A stretch of 5,392 nucleotides of DNA from Desulfuromonadales bacterium (GTDB taxonomy: Bacteria; Desulfobacterota; Desulfuromonadia; Desulfuromonadales; BM103): assembly GCA_030614505.1 (NCBI GenBank), contig JAUWTX010000163.1, positions 1 through 5,392 of the forward strand. The letters are read 5' to 3'. A program made the position numbers and the translations under genes. This document shows positions 1 to 5,392 of this stretch, piece by piece; the stretch's first letter is position 1, and each line of letters begins with the position of its first letter. Under the pieces are notes generated by a model, which was not told the origin of the DNA, did not search any database, and worked only from the letters and a program-made list of their open reading frames with translations.

Positions 1-1
1 C

Positions 2-811
2 ATTTACGGATCGCTCATGGGTGTTTCCATCGCCGGGCTTTTCGCCGCAGGAATTCTTCCCGGCCTGCTGATCTGTGTCTTATGCATGGCGGTCATTGCC
101 CTTTTGGGGAAACGATTAAATCTACCAAAAGGCCAGAAGAGACCCAGCTTGCTAAGCCTTTTCTGGGCGTTCAAATCAAGTTTTCTTGCCATCATGATGC
201 CGGGAATTATTCTGGGCGGGATTCTGTTCGGAATTGTCACTCCCACGGAAGCTGCGGCCATTGCGGTCTTCTACGCACTGTTCATCGGTATCGTCGTCTA
301 TCGGGCGCTCTCCTTTGCGGATATCGTGGAGATGTTTATCAGAACAGCCAGAATCACCGGCATCGTGTTTTTGATCATTGCCAGTGCATCCATTTTAAGC
401 TGGTGGATGACGTTCATGCAGATCCCCCAGAAAATAGCGGCATTCATCCTGGTTTTATCCAGTAACCCGAATGTGATTATTGCCTTGATCCTGCTTCTGT
501 TGTTGGCCGTCGGCATGTTCATGGACATCAATGCCGCACTGATCATCCTGGCTCCGGTGCTCGGTCCGCTCACAAAAACGATCGGTATGGATCCGGTGCA
601 TGCCGGCATCATGATTGTTCTGGCATTGAATATCTCGTTGATGACACCGCCGGTAGGAGCCTGTCTGTTTGTAATGTCCTCTGTGACCGGTGAACGGATT
701 GAGAAGATCAGTGTCGCATTGATTCCCTTCCTGATCGTGGAAGTTATGATTCTCTTTTTAGTCGCATTCTGGGATGACCTGACTATGTTTATCCCGAGAT
801 TGCTGATGTAG
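2..811 (+). CDS. dctM: TRAP transporter large permease, DctM-type (5' part missing)
   Basis: This is the C-terminal 269 residues of the large membrane subunit of a tripartite ATP-independent periplasmic (TRAP) transporter, the inner-membrane ion-coupled channel that takes substrate from the periplasmic binding protein. The reading frame is open from the left edge, beginning IYGSLMGVS, which matches the family pattern YGSLTGVS; the ATG at 17 is therefore internal and the true start lies upstream. Family members are roughly 425 residues, so about 60% is present. About seven or eight hydrophobic segments are visible, with the family hallmarks GIVTPTEAAA, GMFMDINAALIILAPVL and the late NISLMTPPVGACLFV segment, ending in the typical FIPRLLM tail. 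The binding protein gene follows after 108 bases, so the two should form one transporter; the small subunit DctQ is expected just upstream or fused at the missing N terminus. The substrate cannot be read from this subunit. The family call is secure. Confidence 0.96.
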   Translation: MYGSLMGVSIAGLFAAGILPGLLICVLCMAVIALLGKRLNLPKGQKRPSLLSLFWAFKSSFLAIMMPGIILGGILFGIVTPTEAAAIAVFYALFIGIVVYRALSFADIVEMFIRTARITGIVFLIIASASILSWWMTFMQIPQKIAAFILVLSSNPNVIIALILLLLLAVGMFMDINAALIILAPVLGPLTKTIGMDPVHAGIMIVLALNISLMTPPVGACLFVMSSVTGERIEKISVALIPFLIVEVMILFLVAFWDDLTMFIPRLLM

Positions 812-836
812 TGCTTCATTCAACCTGTTTTGGACC

Positions 837-864
837 AGCAGTCTATCGAGTCCGACAGACTGCT
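837..864 (+). other. Hairpin in the dctM-dctP gap
   Basis: An 8-bp perfect stem (AGCAGTCT at 837-844 with AGACTGCT at 857-864) is followed inward by an A/C mismatch, then a further 3-bp TCG/CGA stem closing an AGTC tetraloop. The 3' side continues AGAAGG with no T-run, so it does not look like an intrinsic terminator. In a polycistronic transport mRNA such a structure could mark a processing or stability point that raises binding-protein expression above that of the permease; this role is inference. Confidence 0.55.
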
Positions 865-884
865 AGAAGGTATCTATCGTCAAC

Positions 885-899
885 GGCAACAGTGTTGCC
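885..899 (+). other. Second small hairpin just upstream of the dctP ribosome binding site
   Basis: GGCAAC (885-890) pairs perfectly with GTTGCC (894-899) around a 3-base AGT loop. The 3' arm ends 9 bases before the AGGAGG of dctP. The GTTG of this arm (894-897) could instead pair with CAAC at 902-905, a weaker 4-bp alternative. It may protect the 5' end of a processed dctP message or tune translation, but there is no direct evidence for either. Confidence 0.45.
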
Positions 900-908
900 C
901 CCAACATC

Positions 909-914
909 AGGAGG
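909..914 (+). promoter_or_regulatory. Strong Shine-Dalgarno sequence fixing the dctP start
   Basis: A full AGGAGG lies 5 bases before the ATG at 920. It decides the start against a longer in-frame possibility reaching back to TTG at 830. The residues from 920 onward also form a proper signal peptide, whereas the upstream 30 codons read as unrelated polar sequence. Confidence 0.9.
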
Positions 915-919
915 CTAAG

Positions 920-1945
920 ATGAAAACCGTAAAACAGATTCTCGTTGTCCTCACGCTCGCTTTTTTTGTTGTCGCAGGCTTCTCCAGCACTGCCCTCGCA
1001 GCAAAAACCATCAAGTTGCACCATCTGAACAAGGATGATCCTTTTGACAATCCGACCGGTGCCATGGCAACTGTCTTCAAAAGCCTGGTAGAAGCCGGAA
1101 CTAACGGTTCAGTCCTGGTTCAGACTTTCCCCAGTGGTCAGCTTGGCAAAGACAAAGATGTTGTCCAACAAGTCAAGGCAGGTGTCATTCAATCCGGTAT
1201 CCACTCTGTCGGTGGTTTTGCCTCGGTGTACCCTCTGATCGGTGTTCTTGATATTCCTTTCGCATTCCCGAACATCAGCAAAACCTATGAGGTTTTTGAT
1301 GGACCTTTCGGTAAGAAGTTGGCGGCAAGCATTGAAAGTAAAACCGGTCTCCACACCATCGGTTTTGGTGACTCTGGTGGATTTTTCCACCTGACCAACT
1401 CCAAGCGTCCGATTCACACCCCTGCTGACATGGCCGGCGTGAAAATCCGCACCATGGGCCTGGATACTCACAAGGCCATTATCACCGCAATGGGCGGTCA
1501 GCCGGCTGCTATCGCCTGGTCGGAAGTTTATACGGCTCTGCAGACTGGCGTTGCTGACGGCCAGATGAACCCGATTCCGATCATTGCTTTTGCAAAATTC
1601 CAGGAAGTTCAAAAATACCTGACCCTGAGCGGCCATATTTTTGCTCCTTATGTCTGGGTTATGAACAACGACTTCTGGAACAGCCTCACCGCAAGTGAAA
1701 AAGAGGTGGTCAGCTATGCCGCACAGTCCGCTATCGTGGCCGGCCGTGGTATGGGCCGTATTATCGAAGCCTCCGACAGAGGTCTGAAAGAGCTTTCGAA
1801 GACCTTGAAGGTCAATACCTTGACTGCTGCAGAAAAAGCAGAGTTCAAGAAAGTTGCTACTCCCGCAGTTAAAAAGCTGATTGTTGAGAAATTCGGTGCT
1901 GAAGGCGAAGACCTTATGAATGAATTCCTTAAGGCTGTAAATTAA
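920..1945 (+). CDS. dctP: TRAP transporter periplasmic solute-binding protein, DctP family
   Basis: This is the periplasmic receptor that captures substrate and delivers it to the DctM membrane subunit. The 341-residue product is of normal length for the family. It opens with a Sec signal peptide: charged MKTVKQ, a hydrophobic core (about residues 7-20), then STALA before a likely cleavage near residue 27 or 28. The mature part starts KTIKLHHLNKDDP, the usual first strand. Family motifs follow: FPSGQLGKDKDVVQQVKAG (70-88), IPFAFPN (112-118), and PADMAGVKIRTMG (168-180), whose Arg177 is at the place of the conserved arginine that holds a substrate carboxylate. Next come WSEVYTALQTGVADGQMNP (200-218), with Asn217, and the C-terminal helices. 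A carboxylate ligand is therefore likely, but its identity is not readable. The gene follows dctM and is closed by a strong terminator, so it ends the transporter operon. The symbol is used in the family sense and does not imply C4-dicarboxylate transport. Confidence 0.95.
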   Translation: MKTVKQILVVLTLAFFVVAGFSSTALAAKTIKLHHLNKDDPFDNPTGAMATVFKSLVEAGTNGSVLVQTFPSGQLGKDKDVVQQVKAGVIQSGIHSVGGFASVYPLIGVLDIPFAFPNISKTYEVFDGPFGKKLAASIESKTGLHTIGFGDSGGFFHLTNSKRPIHTPADMAGVKIRTMGLDTHKAIITAMGGQPAAIAWSEVYTALQTGVADGQMNPIPIIAFAKFQEVQKYLTLSGHIFAPYVWVMNNDFWNSLTASEKEVVSYAAQSAIVAGRGMGRIIEASDRGLKELSKTLKVNTLTAAEKAEFKKVATPAVKKLIVEKFGAEGEDLMNEFLKAVN

Positions 1946-1969
1946 GCCAGCACGTTAAATAACCAGTGG

Positions 1970-2005
1970 CCTCCGGAGAGGGTGTCCTCTCCGGAGGTTT
2001 GTTTT
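1970..2005 (+). terminator. Rho-independent terminator after dctP
   Basis: A perfect 12-bp GC-rich stem (CCTCCGGAGAGG at 1970-1981 with CCTCTCCGGAGG at 1986-1997) closes on a GTGT loop and is followed directly by TTTGTTTT. It starts 24 bases after the dctP stop codon. It separates the transporter operon from the PLP/carbamoyltransferase genes, which therefore probably have their own promoter or depend on readthrough. Confidence 0.93.
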
Positions 2006-2006
2006 A

Positions 2007-2024
2007 AGCTTTTCGTACAAAGCT
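2007..2024 (+). repeat. Short inverted repeat between terminator and PLP gene
   Basis: AGCTTT (2007-2012) and AAAGCT (2019-2024) form a perfect 6-bp dyad around TCGTAC. It lies in the only 41 bases available between the terminator tail and the next start codon, so an operator or a 5' UTR hairpin is possible. With arms this short, chance is also a fair explanation. Confidence 0.3.
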
Positions 2025-2046
2025 ATTCAAGCTCGGAGACTGAGAG

Positions 2047-3222
2047 ATGGAGTTCAGTTACTGCTGCAGCCAGTGCAGCAAAACTTTCAAAATTGAACCG
2101 GAGCTGACCATTTGTCCTGACTGTGCAAAAACCCAGGCCAAAGATCAGCCGTTAAGTGGTGTGCTGGATGTGAAGCTCTGTGGTACGGCTACCGCAGCGT
2201 TTGACATCTTTGATCTGCTTCCTGTCGAAGTGAAATACTTTCCATCAGCCCCAGTGGGAAACACCCCATTATGGGAGCCGAAGAATCTAAGGGAAAGTAC
2301 TGGGTTCCAGCGTCTCTTTATAAAAGACGATGGAGCCAACCCTACCTCTTCATTTAAAGACAGAGCGTCATTCCTGGTCTCTGCTTTTGCGAAAAAATTC
2401 GATGTTCAGGACATAACCCTGGCATCAACCGGAAATGCCGGTTCATCCATGGCAGGCATCGGCGCCGCTGCGGGGCAGACCATCACATTGTTTGTGCCTG
2501 AAGCGGCTCCTGTGGCTAAGCTTGTCCAGGCGCTTCAGTATGGAGCGACAGTTTACCGGGTTGCGGGTAACTATGATCTGGCTTACGATATCTCCCTCGA
2601 ATTTTCACAAAGAAAAGGTGGTATGAATCGTAATACTGCCTATAACCCCATGACCATAGAGGGCAAGAAGACGGTCTCTCTGGAGCTTTTCAAGCAGCTT
2701 GGTCAGGCCCCGGATGTTGTGTTCGTTTCTGTGGGTGACGGCTGTATTCTGTCCGGCGTCTATAAGGGCTTCAGTGATCTGCTGCAGCTAGGGCTCATTG
2801 CCGAGATGCCGAAAATTATCGGTGTGCAGGCCGAAACCTCAAATGCCCTGTGCCGGGCCTTGGCGACTGGCAAGTTCGAAGCTGTGCCTGCTTTTACCCT
2901 GGCCGATTCAATTTGTGTGGATGTGCCCCGCAATGGATTCCATGCTTTGGCCCAGGTGAAAAAATTCAAGGGTTCATTGATGACGGTCTCGGATGAAGAT
3001 ATTCTCCGCGCCCAGGCAAAACTTTCATCAAGCACCGGGTTGTTTACTGAACCCGCCAGCGCGGCTGCTTTTGCAGGGTTTCTCAAGGCAGCCCCCGAAC
3101 TCGATCATCAGGCTTCAATCGTCGTTCTGGCAACCGGAAACGGCTTGAAAGATATTGAAACAGCTAAACAAGGCATCCATGTGCCGGAAACACTAATAAC
3201 CTCAATTGATGACATTATTTAA
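2047..3222 (+). CDS. Threonine-synthase-like PLP-dependent enzyme with N-terminal zinc ribbon
   Basis: This is a 391-residue fold-type II PLP enzyme of the threonine synthase family; classical members convert O-phosphohomoserine to threonine in the cytoplasm. A CxxC pair at residues 7/10 and another at 23/26 make a small zinc ribbon, found at the N terminus of many members of this family. VGNTPLWEP (70-78) is the usual entry motif. NPTSSFKDR (98-106) carries the likely PLP lysine, Lys104. STGNAGSS (127-134) is the asparagine loop, VSVGDGC (227-233) the cofactor phosphate loop, EPASAA (335-340) the late active-site segment, and TGNGLKD (363-369) the typical C-terminal motif. The ATG at 2047 has GGAG at 2035-2038 in front and places the zinc ribbon correctly. 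The gene is first in a tight run with a second PLP enzyme and ygeW rather than with homoserine-pathway genes, so a catabolic elimination or replacement reaction on another amino acid is at least as likely as threonine synthesis. Family is sure; substrate is open. Confidence 0.88.
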   Translation: MEFSYCCSQCSKTFKIEPELTICPDCAKTQAKDQPLSGVLDVKLCGTATAAFDIFDLLPVEVKYFPSAPVGNTPLWEPKNLRESTGFQRLFIKDDGANPTSSFKDRASFLVSAFAKKFDVQDITLASTGNAGSSMAGIGAAAGQTITLFVPEAAPVAKLVQALQYGATVYRVAGNYDLAYDISLEFSQRKGGMNRNTAYNPMTIEGKKTVSLELFKQLGQAPDVVFVSVGDGCILSGVYKGFSDLLQLGLIAEMPKIIGVQAETSNALCRALATGKFEAVPAFTLADSICVDVPRNGFHALAQVKKFKGSLMTVSDEDILRAQAKLSSSTGLFTEPASAAAFAGFLKAAPELDHQASIVVLATGNGLKDIETAKQGIHVPETLITSIDDII

Positions 3223-3223
3223 C

Positions 3224-3228
3224 AAGGA
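3224..3228 (+). promoter_or_regulatory. Shine-Dalgarno sequence supporting a GTG start
   Basis: AAGGA lies 7 bases before GTG at 3236 and only 1 base after the stop of the previous gene. No ATG is found near this position in the frame; the first in-frame ATG is about 30 codons in. This supports the GTG start and translational coupling with the upstream gene. Confidence 0.75.
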
Positions 3229-3235
3229 CTGACCC

Positions 3236-4696
3236 GTGATTGATTTAACTCTGCATCCAGAGACACTTGAAAAAAATATTGCCTATTGTCGTGAAAAGGG
3301 CATCACCTTGCCGACCTTCGACATGATGAAGAATCCGGAAAAAGTTCCCGATAAAATCAAGGAACAGCTTAAAAAAACCGGTTTGTGGGATCTGAACCCG
3401 GCAAACCTTTACCGGATCACCTGGAAGAATGAAGCTGCGGATACGGGCGGACTCTTCGACGGTGTCAACCACTTTGTGCTGCCGCCTGAGCTGACCGGCT
3501 GCCGGGCCAACATTATCATGTTGTCAGGTCGCTATTTCCCGACTGGAGCCCACAAGGTTGGCGCAACCTTCGGCTGCCTTGCTCCCACACTTGTCACCGG
3601 TCAGTTTGATCCTCAGAAGACCAAGGCGGTTTGGCCGTCCACCGGAAATTATTGCCGTGGCGGGGCCTATATCTCTGCTTTGCTGGCTTGCAACGCCATT
3701 GCCATTCTTCCTGAGGAGATGTCCAGGGAACGTTTTGAATGGTTGCATGAAATTGCCGGGCAGGTCATTGCGACTCCGGGATGTGAGTCTAACGTCAAGG
3801 AGATCTTTGATAAATGCTGGGAGTTGAAAGCCTCCGGTGAGGATCTGAGGATTTTTAATCAGTTCGATGAAATGGGCAACCCCCTATGGCATTACTCCGT
3901 TACCGGAAATGCAGTGGAAACCTTGCTTGAGCAGTACCTTACCAAAGGGAAACGTTTTGCCGGATACGTATCTTCCTCCGGTTCCGGTGGAACTCTGGGT
4001 GCCGGTTACTACCTGAAGAAGAAGTTCCCCCGTTCCAAAATCGCCGCAGCCGAAGCCTTGCAATGTCCGACTTTGCTTTACAACGGTTTTGGCGGCCACC
4101 GTATCGAAGGTATTGGCGACAAACATGTCCCTTGGGTGCACGACTGCAAAGAGACCGATTTTGCTATTGGCGTCGATGATGAAGCTGCCATACGGGGGAT
4201 TCGTTTATTTAACGAACCTTTGGGACGAAAAGCTCTGGTTGCTAATGGCGTGGATGAAAGCCTGACACAGAAACTCGATCTGCTCGGCATCTCCGGTATC
4301 GGTAACATGGTTGCAGCGATCAAGTTTGCAAAGTACAACGAGCTGACCGAAGACGACTATGTTGTGTCGATTGCTACGGACTCCATGCAGCTTTACGAGT
4401 CGAGACTCGGCGAACTTGAGCAGGAAAGAGGCGCCTACACGGATGCTGATGCCCAGCGGGATATTGAGCTGATCAATTCAATCAATATCGATCATACAAA
4501 AGAGCTCTCATACTACGACCGGAAATCTGTACATAACCTGAAATACTATACCTGGATTGAACAGCAGGGCAGGGACGTAAATGAGCTCAACGCACAATGG
4601 AACGACCATGAGGATTACTGGGCACCGATGTTTGATCAGGTCGACGCGATCGACGAGCTGATCACGGAATTCAACGACCGGGTCGGGCTTCTATAG
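3236..4696 (+). CDS. Fold-type II PLP-dependent enzyme of unassigned function (486 aa)
   Basis: This looks like a cytoplasmic PLP enzyme of the tryptophan synthase beta / cysteine synthase superfamily, possibly a lyase or beta-replacement enzyme; the reaction cannot be assigned. The likely cofactor lysine is Lys107 in FPTGAHKVGATFG (101-113), which resembles the GAHK motif of tryptophan synthase beta. STGNYCRGGA (135-144) is the substrate-binding asparagine loop, SSSGSGGTLGAG (246-257) the glycine-rich phosphate loop, and SGIGN (353-357) and ATDSMQ (380-385) lie late in the core. An N-terminal ~90 residues (with LWDLNPANLYRITW) and a C-terminal ~95 residues rich in acidic and aromatic residues extend beyond the ~300-residue core, making it long for this superfamily. 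It does not show the pattern I would expect of YgeX diaminopropionate ammonia-lyase (about 400 aa), though it occupies a similar place next to ygeW. It starts at GTG 13 bases after the previous gene, so the two PLP enzymes are probably made together. All core motifs are intact. Confidence 0.85.
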   Translation: MIDLTLHPETLEKNIAYCREKGITLPTFDMMKNPEKVPDKIKEQLKKTGLWDLNPANLYRITWKNEAADTGGLFDGVNHFVLPPELTGCRANIIMLSGRYFPTGAHKVGATFGCLAPTLVTGQFDPQKTKAVWPSTGNYCRGGAYISALLACNAIAILPEEMSRERFEWLHEIAGQVIATPGCESNVKEIFDKCWELKASGEDLRIFNQFDEMGNPLWHYSVTGNAVETLLEQYLTKGKRFAGYVSSSGSGGTLGAGYYLKKKFPRSKIAAAEALQCPTLLYNGFGGHRIEGIGDKHVPWVHDCKETDFAIGVDDEAAIRGIRLFNEPLGRKALVANGVDESLTQKLDLLGISGIGNMVAAIKFAKYNELTEDDYVVSIATDSMQLYESRLGELEQERGAYTDADAQRDIELINSINIDHTKELSYYDRKSVHNLKYYTWIEQQGRDVNELNAQWNDHEDYWAPMFDQVDAIDELITEFNDRVGLL

Positions 4697-4720
4697 AACC
4701 GATAGAACTTATCTTACGAT

Positions 4721-4724
4721 GGAG
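4721..4724 (+). promoter_or_regulatory. Shine-Dalgarno sequence choosing the ygeW start
   Basis: GGAG lies 6 bases before ATG at 4731. Another in-frame ATG at 4719 would add only MENR and has no purine-rich sequence at a good distance upstream, so 4731 is preferred. Confidence 0.7.
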
Positions 4725-4730
4725 AACAGA

Positions 4731-5392
4731 ATGGACAGAACCACGATTCAAAATCAAATCAAGCAACTGGCCGCACTCAATTCAGAAGGGATGTACCTGG
4801 ATGATTTTCTGCTGACCTGGGATCGGAAAGACGATGAGATCGCTGCCGTATTCAAGGTGGCCGAAATTCTCATGGGAATGCGTAAAAACAATATATCCGC
4901 CCGTGCATTCGACAGCGGTCTGGCTGTCTCGTTGTTCAGAGACAACTCCACACGCACCCGTTTCAGCTATTCCAGCGCAAGCAACATGCTCGGGCTCACC
5001 GTCCAGGATCTGGACGAAGGCAAGTCACAGATTGCCCACGGTGAGACAGTTCGTGAAACCGCCAACATGGTTTCGTTCATGGCCGATGTTATCGGTATTC
5101 GCGACGACATGTACATCGGCAAAGGCAACGCCTACATGCGCGAAGTGGCTGCTTCTGTCAGCCAGGGCTACGCAGCCGGAATCCTCGAACAGCGCCCGAC
5201 CCTGGTCAACCTGCAATGTGACATTGACCATCCCACCCAGTCGATGGCGGATACTTTGCACCTGATTCGTCATTTTGGCGGTCTGGATAAGCTTAAAGGC
5301 AAGAAAATCGCCATGTCCTGGGCCTACTCACCCTCCTATGGCAAACCTTTATCGGTTCCCCAGGGAATTGTGGGCCTGATGACGCGTTTTGG
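4731..5392 (+). CDS. ygeW: YgeW-type knotted carbamoyltransferase (3' part missing)
   Basis: This encodes the N-terminal 220 residues of a transcarbamylase of the YgeW family, cytoplasmic enzymes thought to work in the catabolic direction (ureido compound plus phosphate to amine plus carbamoyl phosphate), whose true substrate was not identified when E. coli YgeW was characterised. The full protein is about 395 residues, so roughly 55% is here and the frame runs open off the right edge. The carbamoyl-phosphate motif SLFRDNSTRTRFSY is at 67-80 (STRTR at 73-77). DLDEGKSQIAHGETVRETAN (93-112) and the NLQCDIDHPTQSMAD stretch (160-174; HPTQ at 167-170) follow. The segment AMSWAYSPSYGKPLSVPQG (194-212) is strongly YgeW-like, as recalled from the E. 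coli protein, and differs from ornithine or aspartate carbamoyltransferases. It follows the 486-residue PLP enzyme after 34 bases without a terminator, so it should be cotranscribed. Carbamate kinase, hydantoinase/amidohydrolase or peptidase genes would be expected further downstream if the E. coli-like context holds. Confidence 0.94.
   Translation, partial: MDRTTIQNQIKQLAALNSEGMYLDDFLLTWDRKDDEIAAVFKVAEILMGMRKNNISARAFDSGLAVSLFRDNSTRTRFSYSSASNMLGLTVQDLDEGKSQIAHGETVRETANMVSFMADVIGIRDDMYIGKGNAYMREVAASVSQGYAAGILEQRPTLVNLQCDIDHPTQSMADTLHLIRHFGGLDKLKGKKIAMSWAYSPSYGKPLSVPQGIVGLMTRF

Noticed and set aside
298..819. 173-codon open frame on the - strand over dctM
   Set aside because: Antisense to the conserved permease, no motif and no credible start context.
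837..864. Terminator between dctM and dctP
   Set aside because: The stem is good but no T-run follows, and dctP must be expressed with dctM.
830..919. Possible 30-codon N-terminal extension of dctP from TTG at 830
   Set aside because: It overlaps both hairpins, has no ribosome binding site and would bury the signal peptide; AGGAGG before ATG 920 is decisive.
1109..1636. 175-codon open frame on the - strand inside dctP
   Set aside because: Antisense to a well-conserved gene, no recognisable protein motif; a shadow frame.
1999..2029. Sigma70-like promoter TTGTTT / TATTCA for the second operon
   Set aside because: Spacing of 19 bases is long, the -35 lies in the terminator T-tract, and both boxes are weak; not strong enough to annotate.
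4719..4730. Alternative ygeW start at ATG 4719
   Set aside because: In frame but without a ribosome binding site; GGAG at 4721-4724 serves ATG 4731.
4834..5265. 143-codon open frame on the + strand inside ygeW
   Set aside because: Low-complexity Ser/Thr/Arg-rich translation in a different frame from the clear YgeW protein; a shadow frame.
1..5392. CRISPR arrays, tRNA/rRNA genes, insertion sequences, riboswitches
   Set aside because: No spaced direct repeats, no tRNA-like folds, no transposase or terminal inverted repeats, and no conserved riboswitch core were seen in the short intergenic gaps.

Overview
The window carries two consecutive gene blocks, all on the + strand. It suggests a Gram-negative bacterium, because a periplasmic TRAP solute-binding protein with a Sec signal peptide sits next to its membrane permease. 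The YgeW-type carbamoyltransferase and the mixed, moderate base composition would fit an anaerobic or facultative proteobacterium, possibly of the Desulfobacterota (old Deltaproteobacteria). That lineage guess is inference only; there is no rRNA or other phylogenetic marker here.

Block 1 (1-2005) is the end of a TRAP transporter operon. It holds the C-terminal part of the large permease DctM (cut by the left edge), a 108-base gap with two clean hairpins, the complete periplasmic binding protein DctP, and a textbook intrinsic terminator with a perfect 12-bp stem.

Block 2 (2047 to the right edge) is a tightly spaced catabolic-looking operon. It holds a threonine-synthase-like PLP enzyme with an N-terminal zinc ribbon, a second, longer fold-type II PLP enzyme of unclear function starting at GTG, and the N-terminal ~55% of a YgeW-type 'knotted' carbamoyltransferase cut by the right edge. 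Gaps are 13 and 34 bases, and each gene has its own Shine-Dalgarno sequence.

The joint function is not established. The most economical reading is import of a carboxylate-bearing, nitrogen-rich compound by the TRAP system, followed by PLP-dependent elimination or replacement chemistry and phosphorolytic removal of a carbamoyl group by the YgeW protein. In E. coli, ygeW lies beside the diaminopropionate ammonia-lyase gene ygeX, in a cluster linked to anaerobic purine/ureido-compound breakdown. Here two different PLP enzymes occupy that neighbourhood, which is the most interesting point in the window. No RNA genes, mobile elements, CRISPR arrays or long repeats were seen.
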